Shown here: positions 7,796-15,531 of the stretch, piece after piece
Layout of the letters: every line of letters begins with the position of its first letter
Position numbering within the stretch: position 1 is the stretch's first letter
Made by a program: the position numbers and the translations under genes
Assembly (NCBI RefSeq): GCF_000949475.1
Contig: NZ_JRHC01000004.1
Span: 496,001-560,000, forward strand
Direction: 5' to 3'
Length of the DNA: 64,000 nt
Source of the DNA: Draconibacterium sediminis
GTDB lineage: Bacteria; Bacteroidota; Bacteroidia; Bacteroidales; Prolixibacteraceae
The notes under the pieces: model-generated
Databases searched by the model: none
What the model was told of the DNA's origin: nothing
The model's input: only the letters and a program-made list of their open reading frames with translations

Positions 7796-9139
7796 CTAGC
7801 CTTTATACCGAAGCCACTTAATCAGCTCTTTAATATTTACCTTTTTTCCATACATCAGTAACCCAATTCGGTAAATTTTGGCAGCTGCCATAATGCATAC
7901 AATGGTTGTCAGCACCAATAGGCCCATCGAAAGTAATAGTTCCCAGACAGGTATTTCGTAAGGAACACGCGCCATCATAGCCACAGGTGAAGTGAACGGA
8001 ATTATGGAACACCAAAACGCCAGCGGGCCTTCCGGGTTTTTTGCAATGGGAAACAGCAGCATAATCGAAAGAATCAGCGGAAAAGTTACCGGAAATACCA
8101 TTTGTTGCGAATCTTCGTCGTTGTCGACAGCAGCACCAACAGCACCCAATAAAGCACTGTATAATAAATAACCTGCAAGGAAATAGAACACAAAAGCGAA
8201 CAAAATAAGTGGCAGATTCAGGTTGCCAATCATTTCCATAACCTCCTTAACCTGGTTCGGTTGTGCGGCCTGCATGGCTGCCGGATTCATTTGCCCCTGC
8301 GATTCCATAATACTTTGTCCCATTTGCTGTGCCGACTCGGGCGTGAAAAAGAAACTCTGCACCACTACCAAACCAATGCCTCCCAAAACAAGCCAGATAG
8401 CAACCTGCGTGAGACCAACCAATGCGGTTCCGATAATTTTACCGGCCATCAGCTGACTGGGTTTTACCGATGAGATGATCACCTCGATAATACGGCTTTT
8501 CTTTTCTTCCATTACACTGCGCATAACCATGGCGCCGTACATAAACACAAAGAAATAAATGAGAAGCCCCATGGCATAACTGGCAATAAAAGCCACCACC
8601 GACGAACTTTTTTTGGTTTCGCCAGATTGCGATACCTTAAGTGTACTCAGGTTTACACTGGTTCGTGTTTTGCTCAGGCGCTCTTCCAGATCGGGGATTC
8701 CCGATTCTTCGATTACTTTTTGGCGCTTGTCATTTTCGATAAAACGGCTGAGTTTACGCTCAATTTGTTCGGTCAATTCAAACGGCAACTGTTTCTCAGA
8801 GAAAAGTTGCGCCTGGTTATTCGAATAAATATCTGATGGAATAAACAGAAGGCCGTAGTAACCACTGCCTTTCAGATTGGTTTTTAATGTTTCATATTCA
8901 TTTTTCGGGATAAAATGGTAGCTTGTTGTGCCTTCCTCGCTGAATTCGCCAAGAAATAAATTGGTGGCATCGTACACCGCGATGGTGCGTTCTTCAGTAT
9001 CGTCTTTTATCGAGAAATAGATGACAAGTCCGTAAACGCCGGCAATTAAAAACGGCATCAGGATGGTTAATATGATGAACGATTTCTTTTTTACCCGTTT
9101 CAGGTACTCTTGTTTTAATATTAGCAATGTGTTGTTCAT
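7796..9139 (-). CDS. ABC-2 family exporter permease (NatB-like)
   Basis: 447 residues from ATG 9139 (10 bp after the stop of the ATPase gene); the frame is open further to 9190 but that would overlap the ATPase. One membrane segment at about 20-42 is followed by a ~140-residue extracytoplasmic region, then five or so membrane segments in the C-terminal half. The conserved stretch MEEKKSRIIEVIISSVKPSQLM precedes the third segment, as in NatB/YhaP-type ABC-2 permeases. A Met/Gln/Ala-rich insert (QQMGQSIMESQGQMNPAAMQAAQ) lies between two membrane segments. With the adjacent ATPase it would form an exporter of the Na+/multidrug type; the substrate is unknown. Confidence 0.9.
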   Translation of the reverse strand: MNNTLLILKQEYLKRVKKKSFIILTILMPFLIAGVYGLVIYFSIKDDTEERTIAVYDATNLFLGEFSEEGTTSYHFIPKNEYETLKTNLKGSGYYGLLFIPSDIYSNNQAQLFSEKQLPFELTEQIERKLSRFIENDKRQKVIEESGIPDLEERLSKTRTSVNLSTLKVSQSGETKKSSSVVAFIASYAMGLLIYFFVFMYGAMVMRSVMEEKKSRIIEVIISSVKPSQLMAGKIIGTALVGLTQVAIWLVLGGIGLVVVQSFFFTPESAQQMGQSIMESQGQMNPAAMQAAQPNQVKEVMEMIGNLNLPLILFAFVFYFLAGYLLYSALLGAVGAAVDNDEDSQQMVFPVTFPLILSIMLLFPIAKNPEGPLAFWCSIIPFTSPVAMMARVPYEIPVWELLLSMGLLVLTTIVCIMAAAKIYRIGLLMYGKKVNIKELIKWLRYKG

Positions 9140-9149
9140 GACGGTTTGT

Positions 9150-10073
9150 TTAGTTTTTGTTCGACTCTTCAACGGCTTTAATAAATACATCGTTCATACT
9201 CGGAATAAGCTCTTCAAATGCCAGGATTTCGGCTGCCGGCATAATGGACGACAACAATTCGTTATTCGATTTTCCGTTCATGTATTGCACTTTCAAGGTG
9301 TTTGCCTTATCCGACTCATCGTGACTGATGATTTTGTAATCCGTTCCCAAAGCCAAATCGATTTCTCGGAACTCGCCCCTGTATTTTATGTCGAAAATGT
9401 TGGTTTTGTATTTCATTCGGATTTCGTCGGTTGGCCCGTCTTCAATCTTTTTCGATTTATTGATCAGCGCAATGTGGTCGCACAGTTCTTCAACCGATCC
9501 CATATTGTGAGTCGAGAAAATAATGGTTGCACCTTCCGCTTTCAGGTTAAGAATTTCCTTTTTCAGCAGATTGGCATTAATGGGGTCGAAACCGCTAAAA
9601 GGCTCATCAAAAATCAACAGTTTAGGTTGATGAACAACAGTGGTTATAAACTGTACTTTTTGCTGCATCCCTTTCGAAAGCTCTTCCACTTTTTTGTTCC
9701 ACCATGGCATAATGTCGAACTTCTCGAACCACTTTTTCAGGTTGTTCGACGCATCGCGATACGACATGCCTTTTAGCTGAGCCAGGTAAATTGCCTGCTC
9801 GCCAATCTTCATTTTTTTGTACAGTCCGCGTTCCTCAGGCAGGTAGCCAATGTGGGAGATATCTGTCCGGTTCATCTTTCTCCCGTTCAGAAATATCTCA
9901 CCGCTGTCGGGGGCCGTAATCTGGTTAATAATTCGGATGAGAGTGGTTTTGCCCGCTCCATTGGGGCCAAGCAAACCAAAAATACTTTGTTCTTTCACCG
10001 AAATGCTAACATCGGTTAATGCCTGAGTGCTGGCAAAAACTTTGTTTACATTGCGCGCTTCGAATAATTCCAT
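9150..10073 (-). CDS. ABC transporter ATP-binding protein (NatA-like)
   Basis: 307 residues. Walker A GPNGAGKTT at 36-44, Q-loop around INQITAPDSG, signature LSKGMQQKV, Walker B LLIFDEPFSGFDP and the switch histidine in FSTHN are all intact. The last ~80 residues form the C-terminal extension (DUF4162-like) seen in NatA/YhaQ ATPases. It is the first gene of a two-gene operon with the permease 10 bp downstream. The nucleotide-binding subunit energises export by the ABC-2 permease. Confidence 0.94.
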   Translation of the reverse strand: MELFEARNVNKVFASTQALTDVSISVKEQSIFGLLGPNGAGKTTLIRIINQITAPDSGEIFLNGRKMNRTDISHIGYLPEERGLYKKMKIGEQAIYLAQLKGMSYRDASNNLKKWFEKFDIMPWWNKKVEELSKGMQQKVQFITTVVHQPKLLIFDEPFSGFDPINANLLKKEILNLKAEGATIIFSTHNMGSVEELCDHIALINKSKKIEDGPTDEIRMKYKTNIFDIKYRGEFREIDLALGTDYKIISHDESDKANTLKVQYMNGKSNNELLSSIMPAAEILAFEELIPSMNDVFIKAVEESNKN

Positions 10074-10146
10074 ATTGTTTTTATTGAATAGTAAGATTTA
10101 ACCCTTGCAAATTACGGGTTTGGTTTTAAATAATAAATAAAGGCAT

Positions 10147-10176
10147 AAAAAAACCGGTTTCCCAAAGAAAACCGGT
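10147..10176 (-). terminator. terminator of the nfeD-flotillin operon
   Basis: On the minus strand ACCGGTTT (10176-10169) pairs with AAACCGGT (10160-10153) over 8 bp with an 8-nt loop, followed by a run of T. It lies 28 bp past the flotillin stop codon. Confidence 0.8.
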
Positions 10177-10203
10177 GAATCAAACTATTCTTTACATGAA
10201 TGT

Positions 10204-11652
10204 CTATTTTTCAGGGTCGATTACTTCCGGTTCGTCAAAATCAGCGTCGTTGTTTGCTGAAACTTCGGATTCCTCGGCAACCGATTCCTCAGTTTTACTT
10301 TCGCCTTTTAAATAGTTGGGAAGTTCCATTCCTGCCGATTTAAAAATATCGTCGAGAGGAGGGATAGAGCCAAGCATTCCTTGCATAAAGTTAGCCGTTG
10401 ATGTTTTTCCGTCTTTGCCGTTTCCGGTTTCCCAAACAGTAACTTTGTCAATTTTAATGTTCTTAATGGCTTCAACCTGTGTTGCAACTAATTCCGGTAA
10501 TTTGTCAGCAATCATCATAAGTACTGCTTTTTGTGCATCGTTGCCGGCGGCTTTCACCAGTTGTTCGAAACCTTCAGCTTGTTTACTCAGGATTTCAAAG
10601 ATACCTTTACCTTCCGCAGCCATCTTCATATAAATGGCATCGGCTTCACCTTTTGCAATTCTGCGCGTTTGTTCAGCCACTGCTTCTGCTTCTATCTGAA
10701 CTTTTTCCTTATCAATCTCGGCAGGAATTACAATGTTGGCAATTTGGGTAGCTTTGTCCCTTTCGGCACGAACTTGTTCTGCCAGTTTTTCGGCTGCATA
10801 GGCTTCTTCCAATGCCTTTGCGTCAGTTACTTTTTCGGCAGCTACGGCGCGTCGGTTTGCCTCAGCCTCTTTTTCTCGTCTGTCGGCATCTGAATTTGCA
10901 ATAGTAACTTTTGCAATGTTTTCTCCTTCAACAGCCGTTGCATCAGCACTTGCAACTTGTACACGCTGGTCTTGCAGAGCTTCTGCCTGACCGATCTCTC
11001 CATCGCGGTTTTTCTCGGCTACGCTCTTTTTAGCGTCGTTGATCGCTTTTGCTGCCGCTTCTTTACCAAGAGCTTCAATATATCCCGATTCATCGTTGAT
11101 GTCGGTAACATTCACGTTGATCAGTTTCAAACCAATTTTCTTGAGTTCTGCCTCAACATTCGATGACACAGCCGCAAGAAATTTGTCGCGGTTGCTGTTA
11201 ATTTCCTCAATATCCATTGTGGCAACAACCAAACGCAACTGACCAAAAATAATGTCTTTTGCAAGGTTACTGATCGACTCCTGCGTAAGTCCGAGCAGTC
11301 GTTCAGCGGCATTGTTCATAATGTTTGGTTCGGTAGAAATACCTACTGTAAAACGAGAGGGCACGTCAACACGGATGTTTTGTTTACTTAGCGCATTTTT
11401 AAGATTGATTTCAATAGAAATTGGTGTTAAATCCAGAAACGCATAAGAGTGAATAATTGGCCAGATAAAGGCTGCACCACCGTGAATACACTTGGCAGAG
11501 CGGCTTTCGCTGTTTGCTCCTTTGCCAACTTTACCATAAACAACCAAAATACGGTCGGAAGGACAGCGTTTGTAACGCCGCATCATTGCTACGATGATGA
11601 TGAATACAAAAAGAGCAGCAATGCTTAGAAGAATAACAAAATAATCGTTCAT
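10204..11652 (-). CDS. flotillin-family SPFH-domain protein
   Basis: 482 residues. An N-terminal membrane segment (about 5-23) is followed by an SPFH/band-7 domain (about 30-200, with PSRFTVGISTEPN and GQLRLVVATMDIEEIN), then a long Ala/Glu/Lys-rich coiled coil (about 200-370) typical of flotillins, and an acidic tail. Flotillins organise membrane microdomains and scaffold membrane protein complexes. The NfeD-like gene lies 21 bp upstream, the standard bacterial pairing (as YuaF-YuaG in Bacillus). The final ~40 residues are strongly acidic (TEESVAEESEVSANN), probably disordered. Confidence 0.94.
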   Translation of the reverse strand: MNDYFVILLSIAALFVFIIIVAMMRRYKRCPSDRILVVYGKVGKGANSESRSAKCIHGGAAFIWPIIHSYAFLDLTPISIEINLKNALSKQNIRVDVPSRFTVGISTEPNIMNNAAERLLGLTQESISNLAKDIIFGQLRLVVATMDIEEINSNRDKFLAAVSSNVEAELKKIGLKLINVNVTDINDESGYIEALGKEAAAKAINDAKKSVAEKNRDGEIGQAEALQDQRVQVASADATAVEGENIAKVTIANSDADRREKEAEANRRAVAAEKVTDAKALEEAYAAEKLAEQVRAERDKATQIANIVIPAEIDKEKVQIEAEAVAEQTRRIAKGEADAIYMKMAAEGKGIFEILSKQAEGFEQLVKAAGNDAQKAVLMMIADKLPELVATQVEAIKNIKIDKVTVWETGNGKDGKTSTANFMQGMLGSIPPLDDIFKSAGMELPNYLKGESKTEESVAEESEVSANNDADFDEPEVIDPEK

Positions 11653-11673
11653 AAAATTTAATTAAAAGGGTTA

Positions 11674-12273
11674 TTAATTGCCTTGTTTTTGAACAAGGAG
11701 AATATGATCATCAATTACATTTAGTACCTGAACTATTGAAGAAGTAGGGATAGTTTCTTCATCATCGGTAATGGCATCGAGTGTACGCATCGATCCCTGA
11801 ACATTCAGTTGCACTTTTCCCATTCCTCCTCGTTTGGCCGGAATTACCAGGTAGACTTCACCTAATTTGCCGATGGCATTCCCCATACGTAGTGTTCCGT
11901 TTTCAGCCAGTTTCGACATAAAATAGAACAGTGAGGCCATTAGGAACATCATTGTAAGGCCACATAAGGTTGAGAAAAGGATAACTTGTCCGGGGGGTAA
12001 GCCCATACTGATAAAGCCAATGCCCGACCAGCCGAATACGGTAAAAAAAGCAACAATGTTTTTTAATGAAATAAATTGGAATGGAATTGAATCGCCAGCT
12101 ATGTCACCGTCAACATCCGTATCAACATCAACGTCTGCATCGGCATCTCCGCCGAAGACGGTTAAAACTAGTAGCAGCAGAAAAAAAACGGTAGCCGGAA
12201 TGGCAATGATCCAGAAAGCTTGTTCGAATACGCTGATTTCCGACCAATTAGGGAGAATTGAATTTAGTAACAT
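11674..12273 (-). CDS. NfeD/YuaF-like membrane protein with OB-fold
   Basis: 199 residues. Membrane segments near 17-40, 68-90 and 95-118 surround a short acidic loop of alternating Asp-Ala/Val (DADADVDVDTDVDGD, about 43-57) that could bind cations. The C-terminal part (about 130-199, IGKLGEVYLVIPAKRGG through VLNVIDDHILLV) matches the small beta-barrel of NfeD proteins. It heads an operon with the flotillin gene. NfeD partners are thought to assist flotillin assembly or quality control of membrane proteins; direct activity is unknown. Confidence 0.87.
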   Translation of the reverse strand: MLLNSILPNWSEISVFEQAFWIIAIPATVFFLLLLVLTVFGGDADADVDVDTDVDGDIAGDSIPFQFISLKNIVAFFTVFGWSGIGFISMGLPPGQVILFSTLCGLTMMFLMASLFYFMSKLAENGTLRMGNAIGKLGEVYLVIPAKRGGMGKVQLNVQGSMRTLDAITDDEETIPTSSIVQVLNVIDDHILLVQKQGN

Positions 12274-12951
12274 GGGAATAATTATTGGTTTTCTGTTCTA
12301 AAAGTAAACATAAACTCAATTATTCCAAGTTAATATTTTGGGACTGGGGGATTTTTATAGGCAAAACGACGATTTCTAAATGTGATCGTTTCCAGGAACG
12401 CTTATTCTGCTGATTATCGCCGGCCGATCTTGTTTCTGCATGTTTTTCCAATCTTACTGCCCTGTTGTTTCTCTTTAGCGGTGTATTAATGTTGCAATCT
12501 GACCTTTTATGCCGCATTTACAACCGATCGCTAAGTTAAAGTGCTCTAATAATATACAGCTTTTCCTTTATTTACTGTTTTACAGACCCTGTTTTGTGTT
12601 AGCAAAGTCTATTTCAATAGTAAGAAAGGGTTATTTACATTATTCAAAATATATTTTAGGTATCGAAATAAACCAGGAAATGAATTCCAAAAGCTTTTGT
12701 CGTGCACAAGGGCATTTGGAAAACAATGCATAACTTATTCGCACACACAGAATACAAAAGGAAACCAATATGTAAGGTCAAATTCGATTTCTTTATCTCT
12801 TAAAGTTGATGTTGTAAGGTCAGAATTGGAAACAGTATTATATTCCGGCTTCAGTTATAGGGCAGAAATCTTCCTTAAATCAAAGGAAAAGTCCTTGGAT
12901 TGGGCAGCGGTAATTCGAGGGAGGCCTTAAACTACGCGCGATACAGGCATT
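12274..12951. other. 678-bp intergenic region, no supported gene
   Basis: Only short overlapping frames occur, with compositions that do not look coding and no matches I recognise. The sequence is AT-rich with GTAAGGTCA repeated at 12773 and 12814 and an A-T-rich stretch 12600-12660. It separates the 3' end of the act operon from the nfeD start, where many Bacteroidota instead carry cytochrome oxidase genes. It may hold the nfeD promoter and decayed coding sequence; neither is demonstrable here. Confidence 0.5.
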
Positions 12952-14112
12952 TTAGAAATGGTGCTGAATACTTTCTTCCATATAAGGGTGATTTTTCGGA
13001 ACCAGACTGGCTTTGGTGAGTGTTGTGCCAACTACCCACGAAAATAATCCGGCATAACCCAGGAAAGTACCGATCTCGAGCAAGCCAAACTTCGCTTCGT
13101 GAACCGTTGCCGGCCAAATGATATAGTAAAGTTCGGTGTATTGTCCGATAATCAGAAGCAGGATAACCGGGATCATAAACAATTTACTTCTTGAGCTTTT
13201 GCGTGGCATTAGTACCAGGAATGGAATGGCCCAGTTGATAACGATATTGGCAAAGAAAAGAATTTTGTACGCACCATGCCAGCGGTGAACAAACCACGAT
13301 GTTTCTTCCGGGATATTTCCGTACCAGATGAGCATGAATTCGGCAAAGTTGAAGTAACCCCAAACAATACTCGACATAAAAATATAGCGGGTAAAATCGT
13401 GCAGGTGACTGTGGTTGAGTAGCGGGAATTTACCTTGTTTTGATAGTATAATTACAATCAGTGCAATTATTGATGAGGCGTGCAGAACTCCGGCCATAAA
13501 ACTTTTTCCGGCAAACATGGTGCTGAACCAGTGCGGTTCGAGAGACATTAGCATATCAACCGAAAACAGGCTGAATGAAAACGCGAGCACAAAAATGAAA
13601 ATCTTGGAATAGAGCTCCGATTTTTGGAAATAATACATGCCGCCAACTTCATCTTCTTTTAGCGATAATTTGCGTAATACTTTCGACAGGATAATCCACG
13701 CAGCAAAAAATACAACAACGCGTGCAAAAAAGAACGGCACGTTCAGATAAGGAGATTTGTGCTGCAAAATATGATCATGCGAAACAACCTCATGGTGGGT
13801 CCACTCAAAAACCGAATGCATTCCAAAATATAGGATCAGGAAGAACACCGCTGCAAAGGGAAGATAAGCTACCATTGCTTCGGGCACACGTTTAAACATG
13901 GCCGACCAGCCCGATTGTGTAATGTACTGGATGGCGGCAAAAAAGGCAGCACCAATGGCCAGCGACACAAAGTAGTAGTTGTTTAAAAGGTAGTTTGCCC
14001 AGGTGCGCTCGGCATCAAAAACAAAACCCAGTGCAAACGAAACTACACCAACACCCATTAGTGCGTAGGTGAGCATTTTAAACTTATTGGAAAGTATTAA
14101 TCGGTCTTCCAT
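12952..14112 (-). CDS. actF: alternative complex III integral membrane subunit ActF
   Basis: 386 residues, almost entirely membrane-embedded with roughly ten hydrophobic segments. Conserved features of the ActC/ActF (NrfD-related) family include SLEPHWFSTMFAG, the HLHDFTRYIFMSSIVWGYFNFAEFMLIWYGNIPEET stretch and WRHGAYK-like FVHRWHGAYKI. Alternative complex III oxidises quinol and passes electrons to cytochrome c or directly to an oxidase; ActF is one of two NrfD-like membrane subunits. It is the last gene of actABCDEF here, 202 bp after actE because of a pair of REP-like repeats. No oxidase genes follow, unlike many Bacteroidota loci. Confidence 0.93.
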   Translation of the reverse strand: MEDRLILSNKFKMLTYALMGVGVVSFALGFVFDAERTWANYLLNNYYFVSLAIGAAFFAAIQYITQSGWSAMFKRVPEAMVAYLPFAAVFFLILYFGMHSVFEWTHHEVVSHDHILQHKSPYLNVPFFFARVVVFFAAWIILSKVLRKLSLKEDEVGGMYYFQKSELYSKIFIFVLAFSFSLFSVDMLMSLEPHWFSTMFAGKSFMAGVLHASSIIALIVIILSKQGKFPLLNHSHLHDFTRYIFMSSIVWGYFNFAEFMLIWYGNIPEETSWFVHRWHGAYKILFFANIVINWAIPFLVLMPRKSSRSKLFMIPVILLLIIGQYTELYYIIWPATVHEAKFGLLEIGTFLGYAGLFSWVVGTTLTKASLVPKNHPYMEESIQHHF

Positions 14113-14150
14113 ATCTGTTTCTTTTTGTTCTTTTCAATCTGTTACTAGTT

Positions 14151-14190
14151 TACCCCTCTCCCTGTCGGGAGCTCCCCTCAAAAGGGGAGC
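14151..14190 (-). repeat. REP-like palindromic repeat, copy 2 (inverted)
   Basis: TACCCCTCTCCC then a small GTCGGGA segment and the GCTCCCCT/AGGGGAGC hairpin. Read on the minus strand it has the same order as copy 1: hairpin, small hairpin, AGGGGT tail. It faces copy 3 at 14247-14288. Confidence 0.65.
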
Positions 14191-14246
14191 ATGTTTTAAA
14201 TTGAGCCGGTGCGAAACATGTTACGCTCTGTCCTGCTTCAAAGATG

Positions 14247-14288
14247 TTTCCCCTCGTGAGGGGAAATGGCTACAGCCAATAGGGTATG
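14247..14288 (+). repeat. REP-like palindromic repeat, copy 3
   Basis: TTTCCCC/GGGGAAA hairpin, ATG, a TGGCT/AGCCA mini-hairpin, and ATAGGGTAT tail. With copy 2 it forms an inverted pair whose spacer itself contains a CATGTTT/AAACATG inverted repeat (14190-14196 and 14213-14219), so the whole 14151-14288 unit could fold into one long hairpin, as REPIN elements do. Confidence 0.6.
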
Positions 14289-14314
14289 GTATAGTATTTC
14301 TCATTTTAAACTTT

Positions 14315-15031
14315 TCAATTCTGTAATACCTCTTTTACGTACATCGAAATTTTCCAGCGGTCGTCTGGTTTTATCATCGAACCGTGCTCGCCCATAATTC
14401 CAAAGCCTACTGTAATTACATGGTAAATATCGGCTTCAGGATTGGCCATCATTTTTTCGCTCAACAAACTGGCCGGCGGGTAGGTGTATTTTTTGCTTAC
14501 ATACAACGATCCTTGTCCGTCGCCTTTTTCGCCATGGCATTGCATACAGTAAATACCATACAGTTTTTCGCCGCGTTGCAGGTTCTCTTTGCTGGGCTCC
14601 AAATTGTTTACCAGTGTGGCTGCTGCCAGTGCCCGGTCTTCATCGGTTTTTTGATAAGCATAAGGAACCGTTCCACGAGGGATTGTTCCCGGAACAGGCG
14701 GTTGCATGGTTTTTCCGTCGGCAAAATTCGGGTTAGGCGTGTAGCTCTCGTAAGCCGGCGAGGTAACCATATCATCGAAATACTGCCAGCCTGTTGTTCG
14801 GCGGTTGTAGTCGCAGGACGAGATCAAGGCAAAAGTTAAAAGTAAAAAGGCAAATTTTGCACCGTCCTTTAGGGCGGTGTGGACAGTGCTTGGCTTCTTG
14901 GTATTGAAACTTTGAAAATTGTTAACTTGTAAAATAATAATTTTCAAAGTTTCAATAAGCTGCTGTCCATGCTTGTTCACCGCCCTAAAGGACGGTGCAA
15001 AATATTTTCTAATGGATTTTATCGAGTTCAT
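14315..15031 (-). CDS. actE: alternative complex III monoheme cytochrome c lipoprotein ActE, with inserted palindromic element
   Basis: 238 residues. The cytochrome domain (about 145-238) has one heme site CMQCH at 162-166 and a Met-rich GIMGEHGSM segment for the distal ligand. The Cys of a lipobox is C73 in LISSC, so the mature protein should be a periplasm-facing lipoprotein. Oddly, the N-terminus reads MNSIKSIRK, then about 50 foreign residues encoded by a 150-bp palindromic element (14854-15003), and only then the hydrophobic core FAFLLLTFALISSC. Deleting the element exactly gives a normal 23-residue lipoprotein signal peptide. No alternative start lies between element and hydrophobic core. 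Electrons pass from ActA/ActB hemes to or through ActE. Confidence 0.92.
   Translation of the reverse strand: MNSIKSIRKYFAPSFRAVNKHGQQLIETLKIIILQVNNFQSFNTKKPSTVHTALKDGAKFAFLLLTFALISSCDYNRRTTGWQYFDDMVTSPAYESYTPNPNFADGKTMQPPVPGTIPRGTVPYAYQKTDEDRALAAATLVNNLEPSKENLQRGEKLYGIYCMQCHGEKGDGQGSLYVSKKYTYPPASLLSEKMMANPEADIYHVITVGFGIMGEHGSMIKPDDRWKISMYVKEVLQN
14854..15003. repeat. 150-bp REPIN-like palindromic element inserted in frame in actE
   Basis: Perfect 26-bp terminal inverted repeats (14854-14879 and 14978-15003) beginning ATTTTGCACCGTCC; each arm is itself an ACCGTCC-TTTA-GGGCGGT hairpin. Inside are a TGGACAG/CTGTCCA pair and a perfect 18-bp inverted repeat starting ATTGAAACTTTG, leaving only ~20 unpaired bases in the centre. 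Length 150 is a multiple of three and the actE frame stays open. No target duplication is obvious. Architecture resembles REPINs (paired REP hairpins) or Rickettsia palindromic elements. Confidence 0.85.
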
Positions 15032-15033
15032 AA

Positions 15034-15531
15034 TTATTCAATTTTACCATGTTCAGTTAGAATTGCTTTTAACGACTCGCTGTCGTTTGCAATACCGTCT
15101 TTGTCGAAAACCATAACGAATTTATCGTCGGTGGCCCGTTCGTGAAAGATCTCAGCTTTTTTTCCGGGAAAAACTTTCGCCCGCGCCGAAAAGGTAAAGA
15201 GCGTAAGCAAGGTTATTGAGAGGATAGTTGCCACAATAGTTACCACAATAAACGACGGGAAAGCATTAAACGGTTTTCCTCCGTAACGTAAGGGCCAGTC
15301 GATTACTGCTGCATAAGTCAGGAATCCGAGGATACCCAGCGCTGCAAACAATCCGTAAAAGAATGCTGCATGTGTAATGCGTGTTTTTATGGGCATTCCT
15401 TCCAGTATTTCGTGTACCGGGTAGGGCGTGTAAACCTCAACCGGCATTACTCCTTTGTCTTTTAGTTTTTCAAAGGCATCAACTAAAGTTGCTTCGTCGT
15501 CAAAAACGCCAAGGATATATTTTTTACTCAT
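15034..15531 (-). CDS. actD: alternative complex III subunit ActD (DUF3341)
   Basis: 165 residues. Starts MSKKYILGVFDDEATLVDAFEKLKDKG, the typical DUF3341 opening, with two membrane segments (about 58-78 and 93-113) and soluble ends. DUF3341 proteins are the ActD subunit of alternative complex III. Its start overlaps the end of actC by 8 bp, so the two are translationally coupled, and actE follows after 2 bp. The role is structural as far as known. Confidence 0.93.
   Translation of the reverse strand: MSKKYILGVFDDEATLVDAFEKLKDKGVMPVEVYTPYPVHEILEGMPIKTRITHAAFFYGLFAALGILGFLTYAAVIDWPLRYGGKPFNAFPSFIVVTIVATILSITLLTLFTFSARAKVFPGKKAEIFHERATDDKFVMVFDKDGIANDSESLKAILTEHGKIE

Noticed and set aside
9063-9776. 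237-codon plus-strand frame over the ABC transporter genes
   Set aside because: Shadow of the well-supported ATPase and permease on the minus strand; no domain pattern.
12509-12930. Two overlapping short plus-strand frames in the 678-bp gap
   Set aside because: Composition not protein-like, no Bacteroidota promoter or family motifs; possible decayed coding sequence only.
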